Shown: positions 1 through 5,569 of the stretch, in pieces | How positions within the stretch are numbered: the stretch's first letter is position 1 | Layout of the letters: each line of letters opens with the position of its first letter | DNA from: Draconibacterium sp. | Lineage (GTDB): Bacteria > Bacteroidota > Bacteroidia > Bacteroidales > Prolixibacteraceae | DNA: 13,101 bases | Direction: 5' to 3' | Assembly: GCA_030595485.1 (NCBI GenBank) | Contig: JAUVDE010000053.1 | Span: 1-13,101 of the forward strand | Program-made: the position numbers and the translations under genes | The notes under the pieces: model-generated | What the model was told of the DNA's origin: nothing | The model's database searches: none | The model's input: the letters and a program-made list of their open reading frames with translations, nothing else

Positions 1-179
1 CCGGCAACTTCTTTTTTTGCTTCTTCAGCAGAATTTAATGCATTGGCAATCGATTCTTCGCGCTCTTTTAATGCGTTCAAAATTGGTTTCCATGCAAATT
101 TTTTAAGAACGAAAACAACAATTCCGAAGATGATAAGCATCCAGAAAATAGTTCCCGGATTCGGCATTACTAAACCCAT
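1..179 (-). CDS. atpF: ATP synthase F0 subunit b, N-terminal part (cut by window edge)
   Basis: This is the start of the b subunit, the peripheral stalk that holds the F1 head against the membrane a subunit. Only 59 residues are visible; the C-terminus lies beyond position 1. The protein opens MGLVMPNPGTIFWMLIIFG, giving one membrane helix at about residues 11-25. A charged stretch follows (FAWKPILNALKEREESI, then AEEAKKEV), which is the typical start of the long b-subunit coiled helix. The start ATG is at 177-179. The gene follows atpE by 69 bases, a gap that holds a GC-rich hairpin. The position after atpB and atpE fits the standard atp order, so the delta, alpha and gamma genes are probably just outside the window. 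Confidence 0.93.
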   Translation of the reverse strand, partial: MGLVMPNPGTIFWMLIIFGIVVFVLKKFAWKPILNALKEREESIANALNSAEEAKKEVA

Positions 180-198
180 AATTCAATTTTTTAGTTAA

Positions 199-235
199 GG
201 CAACTGCATCCCGGGCAATCCCCGGGATGGCTGCC
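199..235 (-). promoter_or_regulatory. GC-rich hairpin between atpE and atpF
   Basis: A perfect 9-bp stem (catcccggg at 207-215 with cccgggatg at 221-229) has a 5-base loop. It is continued outside a small bulge by ggca (199-202) pairing with tgcc (232-235). It stands out in an AT-rich intergenic gap. There is no T-run after it in the direction of transcription, so it looks more like an mRNA stability or processing hairpin than a terminator. Such a hairpin could protect the 3' end of the atpE message and favour the many c subunits needed per complex; that role is inference. Confidence 0.6.
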
Positions 236-248
236 AAAATGTTTTTTG

Positions 249-512
249 CTAAACGAAAATAACAAGTGCACAAATGATTACAGCAAAGAAGGCAACACCT
301 TCAATTAATGCTGCTGAAACAATCATGTTTGAGCGGATGTCACCACTGGCTTCAGGTTGGCGTGCAATAGCTTCCATGGCACTGGCACCGATTTTACCGA
401 TACCCATACCTGCACCAATTGCAGCTAATCCTGCTCCTAGAGCAGCACCCATTTTACCGATACCTGCACCGGCAGCCACTTGTAGCAAAACAGTTAAAAT
501 TGCTGATAACAT
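249..512 (-). CDS. atpE: ATP synthase F0 subunit c (proteolipid ring)
   Basis: This is the 87-residue ring-forming proteolipid that carries ions through the membrane. The first helix is glycine-rich (about residues 22-46, GAALGAGLAAIGAGMGIGKIG). The polar loop is ARQPEASGDIR (about 50-60) and the second helix carries the essential carboxylate Glu71 in AALIEGVAFFA. The residue after Glu71 is Gly, not the Ser/Thr seen in sodium-binding rings, so proton use is more likely (inference). The N-terminus adds a further Gly/Ala-rich stretch (VAAGAGIGKMG) before the usual first helix, as I recall for other Bacteroidota c subunits. A 185-base gap separates it from atpB and contains a small aatagc/gctatt hairpin at 612-627. 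Confidence 0.96.
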   Translation of the reverse strand: MLSAILTVLLQVAAGAGIGKMGAALGAGLAAIGAGMGIGKIGASAMEAIARQPEASGDIRSNMIVSAALIEGVAFFAVIICALVIFV

Positions 513-697
513 AGCATTTAATTTTAAAAATTAATATTAAGAGATTGTCTCGAATTTACCATTTATTCTATTTTTCGATTTTTTCATTTATACTACGTTG
601 GAATTTTCTCAAATAGCTGGTGCTATTCACGTCAATTCCGATTTGTCTAAATAAAAAACTCATTCTAATATTTCTAAAAGTTAAACTCAAAATAATC

Positions 698-1831
698 TCA
701 ATGATGATCTGAGGTCGCCATTCCGAAATAGAGCGCCGACAACAGAGTAAAAACATAAGCTTGTATAAACGACACCAAAACGTCGAGTAATAATATAAAA
801 ACCGAGAACGCTATCGATACCGGACTAATTCCGAAACCTGCACCAGCTCCCATTATACTTGTGAAAATAAATATCAAACTAACAAATACGGTAACAATCA
901 TGTGTCCCGCCATCATGTTGGCAAAAAGTCGAACCATTAAAACAAATGGTTTGGTAATAACACCCGAAAGCTCAACTATTGGCATTAATGGAATTGGAAA
1001 TTTTAACCACCAAGGTACATCGGGGTTGTATATTTCTTTCCAATAATGTTTGTTTCCGTTTAGGGTTGTTATTCCGAAAGTAAATAAAGCCAAAACCATT
1101 GTAACCCCAATGTTTCCTGTAACATTCGCTCCAAACGGAGGAATAGGGATTAAACCCATAAAATTGTTAATCAGAATAAAAAAGAAGAGAGTTAAAAGGA
1201 ATGGCATGTATTTTTCGAATTTCTTATCGCCGATAGCTGGTTTTGCTACTTCATCACGAATAAAGAGAATAAGGGGTTCAAAGGCATTTTGAACTCCTGT
1301 TGGTGCTTTCCCTTTGTTTCTTTTTGCAGAACCTGCAATTGAAAATACTAACCAAAATAAAATGATAACCGACACTAATACGCCGGCAATTGTTTTCGTG
1401 ATTGAAATATCTATTGGTTTGCCCAACTCGTGTCCATGAGCATCGAGTTCTACAATTTTACCATCAAAGTCTTTGCTATGCGAAATCTGAAATCCTTTAT
1501 AAGCACTGTGTCCATGATGAAATTTCGAAGACATAAAAACATGAAATGCTTTTCCATCATGGTATTCAGGATGTTTCGAATATAGAATAACGGGTAGCGG
1601 AATACTTATGTGTTTATCGCCAAACGAGGTAATGTGCCAATCGTATGAATCAGAAACGTGGTCGATTACAAATTTGCCGGCATTAAATTTTTCTTCTGCG
1701 TGAGTGTCTTCAGCATGACTGTCCGCTGCATGTGCATGTTCGTCTTCCTGACCATGTTGCGCATACAGCGGAACAAAGCCCAAAAGTGATAGTGCAAATA
1801 GTATAAAGATTCCTTTGGAAAGCTTCAGCAT
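698..1831 (-). CDS. atpB: ATP synthase F0 subunit a, with His-rich periplasmic N-terminal domain
   Basis: The a subunit forms the proton half-channels next to the c ring. The C-terminal part has the hallmark LMVRLFANMMAGH with the essential Arg (about residue 301), and FIQAYVFTLLSALY with the conserved Gln (about 357). From the chosen ATG at 1829-1831 the protein is 377 residues. The open frame continues 22 codons upstream to 1897, but those residues are polar and would sit in front of a clear signal peptide (MLKLSKGIFILFALSLLGF, cleavage near LYA/Q). The mature N-terminus begins with a His/Asp/Glu-rich stretch at about 26-47. A domain of about 100 residues follows (FVIDHVSDSYDWHITSF, then ISIPLPVI) before the first channel helix, as in other Bacteroidota AtpB proteins. 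It is unusually large beside the roughly 270 residues of E. coli AtpB. Confidence 0.95.
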   Translation of the reverse strand: MLKLSKGIFILFALSLLGFVPLYAQHGQEDEHAHAADSHAEDTHAEEKFNAGKFVIDHVSDSYDWHITSFGDKHISIPLPVILYSKHPEYHDGKAFHVFMSSKFHHGHSAYKGFQISHSKDFDGKIVELDAHGHELGKPIDISITKTIAGVLVSVIILFWLVFSIAGSAKRNKGKAPTGVQNAFEPLILFIRDEVAKPAIGDKKFEKYMPFLLTLFFFILINNFMGLIPIPPFGANVTGNIGVTMVLALFTFGITTLNGNKHYWKEIYNPDVPWWLKFPIPLMPIVELSGVITKPFVLMVRLFANMMAGHMIVTVFVSLIFIFTSIMGAGAGFGISPVSIAFSVFILLLDVLVSFIQAYVFTLLSALYFGMATSDHH

Positions 1832-2163
1832 GGTTTTCAGTTTTTCAAGTGTCTTGTTTTTGTCTGCTTCTACAAGGAAACAAACCATCTTAAGCAAAAA
1901 TTGTTCTGTAATTTTCGATTTTTTTTCACTTAAAATTCACCTCATTCAATTAGCTAATTTTAGAAGGTGTTTGATGTAACTCCCAATAAACATCTAATAC
2001 TTTAAGTAGTATTAAAAATAATGGTCGTTTCTGCCTTCACAAATTTAAAAGAATTTTTGAACCACGAATGAAAAACCAAAATTTTCCAAACACAATTAAC
2101 AATGTTTAAGAACCTATTTTTTGAGATAGGAGGGAGGAATGGGAGGGTGAATAATGTGATTTG
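1832..2163. other. 332-base gap between atpI-like gene and atpB
   Basis: I see no gene in this stretch. It holds a possible atpB promoter (2040-2068), a weak cctat/atagg hairpin at 2113-2130 just after the AtpI-like gene, and a G-rich tract at 2129-2147. It could serve as a long leader for atpB or as an internal promoter that lets the F0/F1 genes be expressed apart from the upstream accessory genes. Confidence 0.6.
2040..2068 (-). promoter_or_regulatory. Possible promoter for atpB-atpE-atpF
   Basis: On the minus strand the -7 box TAAATTTG (2040-2047) matches the Bacteroidota TAnnTTTG consensus exactly. A TTCG (2065-2068) lies 17 bases upstream, a weak match to the TTTG -33 box with slightly short spacing. 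It would give a leader of about 200 bases before atpB. Confidence 0.35.
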
Positions 2164-2541
2164 CTATTCTTCTTTCGATCGAGCTGTTTTGGTGCTTTCG
2201 CTTACTTCGATAAATGTGAATACAAGGTAAAGCAGCATTAAACAAATTACAAAAGGAAGCGCATTTTCTTTGTCAAGAGCAATATAAATGACTGCAACTA
2301 GCGAATATACTATCAGTTTGAAAAAAGTGATAAGCATGTTGCTACGTGCAAACTTGCCAATGTCTTTTTTCTTTAAGCTAAGTTGGTAGGCATGAATACA
2401 TATGGTTGTGATATAAAAGAATAACAAAAGAAAAGGAAGAACAGGTAGATAATATTCGGGTAGAAGCATTGAAAATACCAACCAGCTAACTAAGGCAAGA
2501 CCAAGGGTAATTGCTGTTAATTTTATAATAAAACTTTTCAT
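2164..2541 (-). CDS. Four-TM AtpI-like ATP synthase accessory protein
   Basis: A small integral membrane protein of 125 residues. Four hydrophobic segments lie at about 7-26, 32-51, 68-88 and 93-112, and a basic loop (LSLKKKDIGKFARSN) sits between helices 2 and 3. The tail is charged (EVSESTKTARSKEE). It lies between a two-TM AtpZ protein and atpB, where AtpI/UncI is normally found, and its topology fits AtpI. Proteins of that family have been linked to c-ring assembly and to magnesium or calcium uptake beside the synthase. I cannot show sequence identity to AtpI by eye, so the call rests on position, size and topology. The ATG at 2539-2541 is the first in frame. Confidence 0.65.
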   Translation of the reverse strand: MKSFIIKLTAITLGLALVSWLVFSMLLPEYYLPVLPFLLLFFYITTICIHAYQLSLKKKDIGKFARSNMLITFFKLIVYSLVAVIYIALDKENALPFVICLMLLYLVFTFIEVSESTKTARSKEE

Positions 2542-2552
2542 GATAGAATGTT

Positions 2553-2580
2553 GGAAGACTGAAGACCGAAGACCGAAGAT
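2553..2580 (+). repeat. Short GAAGACC tandem repeat, copy 1
   Basis: A run built from gaagac(c/t) units (ggaagactgaagaccgaag, then accgaagat) lies between the atpZ and AtpI-like genes. Two overlapping matches to aagaccgaag (2562-2571 and 2569-2578) are exact inverse copies of cttcggtctt at 2676-2685 inside atpZ, so the transcript can fold across the atpZ stop codon. Confidence 0.6.
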
Positions 2581-2628
2581 TGTTCGTTCATTTGGAAATC
2601 GTTTCTTTCACTTTGAATTAATGTATTG

Positions 2629-2904
2629 TTATTTTGAATTCTCTTTTTTCTTTACTTCTGGTTTCTGACTTCCGGCTTCGGTCTTTTTTAGTAGATTTTT
2701 TGTTCCGTATACAATGGCAACTACAACCGATAGAACCATTAAACCAAAAGTAAAGGCTTTAAATTCGTTTTGCATCCATTGGTCAATTTTATAACCAAGG
2801 AAAGTAAGTCCTCCAATAATGGCCATCATTTCGAAACCAAGGCTCGAATACTTTATAAACGAATTAGTTTTTTTGGCTGTATAAGGTTTTTCCTTTTTCA
2901 TCAT
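2629..2904 (-). CDS. atpZ: AtpZ-like two-TM ATP synthase accessory protein
   Basis: A 91-residue membrane protein with two helices (about 22-40 and 50-67). GYKIDQW between them resembles the G-x-x-x-D signature of the AtpZ/AtpI-like family. AtpZ works with AtpI near the F0 sector, probably in assembly or divalent-cation handling. The frame is open to an ATG at 3006, but those upstream residues only mirror the bactofilin gene in another frame. The ATG pair at 2899-2904 (MMKKEKPY) is the natural start. From there the gene overlaps the last 41 bases of the bactofilin gene, suggesting coupled translation. The C-terminal tail (about residues 73-84, KKTEAGSQKPEV) is encoded by a dispersed repeat and is probably not a conserved part of the protein. 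Confidence 0.82.
   Translation of the reverse strand: MMKKEKPYTAKKTNSFIKYSSLGFEMMAIIGGLTFLGYKIDQWMQNEFKAFTFGLMVLSVVVAIVYGTKNLLKKTEAGSQKPEVKKKENSK
2654..2686 (-). repeat. GAAGACC-family repeat, copy 2, inside the atpZ 3' end
   Basis: Read on the minus strand this is aaagaccgaagccggaag followed by tcagaaaccagaagt. It has the same low-complexity gaag-cc character as the copy at 2553-2580 but the opposite orientation. It is translated as the charged tail of AtpZ. Confidence 0.5.
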
Positions 2905-3274
2905 TTTCTGGTGAACTGACAGCGCTGGAACCTCCCATTGAACAACTTCCCGAGAAACTTGCGCCTGGTTCAACCGATAGTTTGCCGGCAACAATGTCGC
3001 CTTCAATTTTAGCCGAGGCTTTCATGGTTAACAACTCAATGGCTGCAACTTTTCCTTTTATAAAGCCAGAAACTTCAACATTGTTACATCGAATTTCTCC
3101 GTCAATTTTTCCTTTTGGTCCAACTACCAAACGTCCTTTGGAAGCAATGTTTCCAATAAGTTCACCATCTATTCGCGTGTCGCCATTTGCGTTAATGTCG
3201 CCTTTAATAGAAGTACCTTCGTTAATAATATTGATAGAAGAATTTGATGCTTCGTTGTAAGTTTGTTTTGCCAT
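2864..3274 (-). CDS. Bactofilin (polymer-forming cytoskeletal protein)
   Basis: Bactofilins polymerise into membrane-associated filaments that organise cell shape or wall enzymes. The 136-residue protein has the expected central right-handed beta-helix made of short repeats. It runs from GTSIKGDINANGDTRIDGEL (about 21-40), through GRLVVGPKGKIDGEI and VEVSGFIKGKV, to AKIEGDIVAGKLSVEPGASF (about 88-107). The ends are polar and disordered (Ser-rich and Asn-rich at the N-terminus, Ser/Glu/Lys-rich at the C-terminus). The start ATG at 3272-3274 gives MAKQTYNEAS. The 3' end overlaps atpZ by 41 bases, tying its expression to the ATP synthase genes. I recall the same bactofilin-atpZ order in flavobacterial genomes. 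No membrane segment is present. Confidence 0.9.
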   Translation of the reverse strand: MAKQTYNEASNSSINIINEGTSIKGDINANGDTRIDGELIGNIASKGRLVVGPKGKIDGEIRCNNVEVSGFIKGKVAAIELLTMKASAKIEGDIVAGKLSVEPGASFSGSCSMGGSSAVSSPENDEKGKTLYSQKN

Positions 3275-3372
3275 ATTGTTTTACTTTCTTTTCTGTGGTT
3301 TTTATTCAAAACTTGCGACAGCTGTATTTGTTGCCTAAGTGGCTTTGAAATTACAACTTTTTGTTTCTTCAG

Positions 3373-3380
3373 CAAAAGTA
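3373..3380 (-). promoter_or_regulatory. Possible -7 box for the bactofilin-atp operon
   Basis: TACTTTTG on the minus strand matches TAnnTTTG exactly and would start transcription near 3367, about 90 bases before the bactofilin ATG. I find no convincing TTTG box at the usual 19-21 base spacing, so this rests on the -7 box alone. Confidence 0.4.
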
Positions 3381-3462
3381 AATGAGGGTAAATACAATTA
3401 CTAAAGATTTAAACTTTACAAAATTATGATGTAGTTGAAGGAAGCTGATGACTGAGATCTTT

Positions 3463-4461
3463 CTATTCCGTATCGTAAGCCCATTTCAGATAGGTGCTTC
3501 CCCAGGTAAAACCTGCTCCAAAAGCTGCAAGAATAATGTTGTCGCCTTTTTTTAATTGTTTCTCGTAATCCCACAAGCACAATGGGACTGTGGCTGCAGT
3601 GGTGTTTCCATATTTCTGAATGTTAATCATCACCTTCTCTTTGCTGATTTTCATCCGTTTGGCAGTGGCTTCAATAATTCGCATGTTGGCTTGGTGAGGA
3701 ACCAGCCAGGCAATGTCATCTGAAGTAATGTTGTTTTTGTCCATTATTTCAACAGCAATATCGGCCATGCTCGATACAGCAGCTTTAAAAACGGCCTGTC
3801 CTTCCTGGTACAAAAAGTGCTCTTCGTTTGCAACGGTTTCCTGTGAAGCCGGCTTTAACGAACCACCTGCTTTAATTTGTAAGTGGTGGCGACCAAGTCC
3901 GTCAACACGATTTATATAATCGTAAACGCCAAGGTCTTCGGTATTTGGTTCAATTAGAACTGCAGCAGCAGCATCGCCAAATAACGGACAAGTTGAGCGG
4001 TCTTTGTAATTAATAATCGAAGACATTTTTTCAGCTGCCACAATCACAACCTTTTTATAACGACCCGATTCAATGAATTGAGTTGCTGTAGCAAGAGAGA
4101 AAAGAAACCCCGAGCAAGCTGCATTTAAATCAAAACTCCAGGCATTGTGAATATTTGCTTTGTCTGCAATAATATTTGCAGTTGCCGGCAAACTCATGTC
4201 AGGAGTAATAGTCGCGCAAATAAGCATGTCTATTTCATCTGCCAAAGTACCTGTTTTTCTCAAAAGGTCTTCTACTGCCCAAGCTCCCATGTCGCTGGTT
4301 GCTAATCCTTCTCCTTTTAAAATGCGTCGTTCCTTAATTCCAATACGTTGCATAATCCATTCGTCGGATGTATCAACCATGGTACTGATTTCGTCGTTTG
4401 TAAGACGGTATTCAGGTAAAAACGCTCCTACTCCTGTTATTGCAGCTCTAATGATAGCCAT
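3463..4461 (-). CDS. fabH: 3-oxoacyl-ACP synthase III
   Basis: FabH condenses acetyl-CoA or another short acyl-CoA primer with malonyl-ACP and so starts type II fatty-acid synthesis in the cytoplasm. All three catalytic residues are visible: Cys116 in AACSGFLFSLAT, His256 in VPHQANMRII and Asn286 in YGNTTAATVP. The C-terminus GAGFTWGSTYLKW carries the family's glycine-rich closing motif. At 332 residues it has the usual length. The start ATG at 4459-4461 (MAIIRAAITGVGAFLPEYRL) is the standard N-terminus. It follows rpmF after a 273-base gap with a terminator-like hairpin, and plsX, often found between these genes, is absent. It probably has its own promoter, although I see no strong one. Confidence 0.96.
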   Translation of the reverse strand: MAIIRAAITGVGAFLPEYRLTNDEISTMVDTSDEWIMQRIGIKERRILKGEGLATSDMGAWAVEDLLRKTGTLADEIDMLICATITPDMSLPATANIIADKANIHNAWSFDLNAACSGFLFSLATATQFIESGRYKKVVIVAAEKMSSIINYKDRSTCPLFGDAAAAVLIEPNTEDLGVYDYINRVDGLGRHHLQIKAGGSLKPASQETVANEEHFLYQEGQAVFKAAVSSMADIAVEIMDKNNITSDDIAWLVPHQANMRIIEATAKRMKISKEKVMINIQKYGNTTAATVPLCLWDYEKQLKKGDNIILAAFGAGFTWGSTYLKWAYDTE

Positions 4462-4654
4462 TGTTCAATTTAATCTTAATTTTCTGTAAAAATGTACTGG
4501 TAAAAACCGGGGTGAATATAGAGTGAATAAAATCTATAGTCAAGTAAAAGCTAGGAGATGTAGTTTTGGAGTGGTAAATTTTATTTAAGGTGCTGAATAA
4601 TTAATAACGATGTTCGAAAAGTCTGAAAATTGTAATTGCGATTAGAATTTAGGG

Positions 4655-4697
4655 CATAAAAAATTCCATTCCCAGAATTTTCTGGAGATGGAATTTT
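4655..4697 (-). terminator. Terminator hairpin after rpmF
   Basis: The inverted repeat aaaattccat (4660-4669) with atggaatttt (4688-4697) forms a 10-bp stem, continued inside by ccag/ctgg around an AT loop. Read on the minus strand it ends in a run of six T. A smaller gccag/ctggc hairpin (4704-4721) lies just upstream, right after the rpmF stop. This should separate rpmF from fabH. Confidence 0.75.
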
Positions 4698-4734
4698 AAC
4701 AAAGCCAGCGTTTAATCTGGCAGATTCAGTTTAA

Positions 4735-4920
4735 TTAAACTGCAATTTCTTTTTCAATTACTTGTTTTCCTCTGTAGTAACCACATTCAGGACAAACTGT
4801 GTGATATTTTACAGTGGTTCCACAATTTGAACAAGTAGCTAGAGTAGGAGCAGTAGCTTTATAATGCGTACGTCTTTTATCCCTTCTCGATTTCGAAATT
4901 CTATGCTTTGGATGTGCCAT
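4735..4920 (-). CDS. rpmF: 50S ribosomal protein L32 (zinc-ribbon form)
   Basis: L32 is a small protein of the large ribosomal subunit. The 61-residue product opens with the classic MAHPKHRISKSRRDKRRTHY. Four cysteines in CSNCG (30, 33) and CPECG (43, 46) form an intact zinc ribbon, so this is the zinc-binding paralogue type. The start ATG at 4918-4920 is certain. Only 11 bases separate it from the stop of the DUF177 gene upstream, the usual yceD-rpmF pair, and a strong hairpin follows. Confidence 0.97.
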   Translation of the reverse strand: MAHPKHRISKSRRDKRRTHYKATAPTLATCSNCGTTVKYHTVCPECGYYRGKQVIEKEIAV

Positions 4921-4931
4921 TTTTATGTATT

Positions 4932-5471
4932 TTAATTATTATTTTTTAAATTTTTTAATGCCGCCCAGCGTGGGTCAATTTCTTCTTCTTCCTCCACCTC
5001 TTCGACATCAATTATTATATTCAATCTTTCAAGCATTTCTCTGTTGCAACTATTTTCACCTGTTTCGTTTGGATGAACATGCCGTAAAGGAATGCTAAGT
5101 GTAACAAATTCGTAAATAACTTGAGCCAAATTTAAATGGTGCTCTTCGGGCAAAACCCAAACTACATTATCCCCTTCTTCAAACTCCGATTCTTCGCCAT
5201 ATTTTACAAATAGCTCAGTTTCGAGTTCAACATCTTGTGGATATCCATCTAAACAGCGGTCGCAAGTAAGCTCTAACCAACCCGAAATTGTAAAGTGCAA
5301 TTTTAAAAATGCGCTTCGTTTTTCGAATGCAGCTTTTACCTTTATATCGCCGTTTTTAACCAGACTCTCATTAAAGTGTACAAAGAACTTATCGTCTACT
5401 TTAAATTCGTATTCGTGAAGACCTTCCTTAAGGCCTTTAAACTCAATATCATATTTGTTTTTCCAGCTCAC
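4932..5471 (-). CDS. DUF177/YceD family protein
   Basis: YceD-family proteins are nearly always encoded directly before rpmF. Work on the family links it to 23S rRNA accumulation, but a biochemical activity is not settled. The protein has the family's CxxC (LTCDRC, residues 70 and 73), a third Cys at 142 (GENSCNREM), and an acidic C-terminal stretch followed by the signature DPRWAALKNL. The frame is open to a TTG at 5492, but that TTG lies inside an exact promoter -7 box, so it would not be transcribed. I therefore choose the GTG at 5469-5471, giving 179 residues beginning SWKNKYDIEFKGL after the initiator Met. This matches where family members begin as I recall them. Confidence 0.88.
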   Translation of the reverse strand: MSWKNKYDIEFKGLKEGLHEYEFKVDDKFFVHFNESLVKNGDIKVKAAFEKRSAFLKLHFTISGWLELTCDRCLDGYPQDVELETELFVKYGEESEFEEGDNVVWVLPEEHHLNLAQVIYEFVTLSIPLRHVHPNETGENSCNREMLERLNIIIDVEEVEEEEEIDPRWAALKNLKNNN

Positions 5472-5489
5472 GATTCGAAAAAGTGGATG

Positions 5490-5521
5490 CAAAAGTATAA
5501 ATTTTTTATTAACAGTGGAAA
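5490..5521 (-). promoter_or_regulatory. Promoter for DUF177-rpmF
   Basis: The minus-strand -7 box TACTTTTG (5490-5497) is an exact TAnnTTTG match. TTTC (5518-5521), one base off TTTG, lies 20 bases upstream. Transcription would begin near 5484, about a dozen bases before the GTG start at 5471, which excludes the longer TTG start. Confidence 0.6.
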
Positions 5522-5569
5522 CAAGGACGTAGTTTTTTTATTTATGGGGAGATAATTAATGCTGAAAGC

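Noticed and set aside
274..534. 86-codon plus-strand frame opposite atpE
   Set aside because: It is the antisense of the Gly/Ala-rich c-subunit gene, which creates Pro/Ala-rich open frames by composition.
568..756. 62-codon minus-strand frame over the atpB 3' end
   Set aside because: It overlaps the certain atpB C-terminus in another frame and shows no domain or membrane pattern.
1832..1897. Upstream 22-codon extension of atpB to an ATG at 1897
   Set aside because: The extra residues are polar and would bury a clear signal peptide that begins at the ATG at 1831.
2905..3006. Upstream extension of atpZ to an ATG at 3006
   Set aside because: It lies wholly inside the bactofilin coding region in another frame and looks nothing like AtpZ; the MM pair at 2904 fits the family.
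3169..3375. 68-codon minus-strand open frame over the bactofilin start
   Set aside because: It runs over the bactofilin N-terminus in another frame and through its promoter region; its composition is that of a shadow frame.
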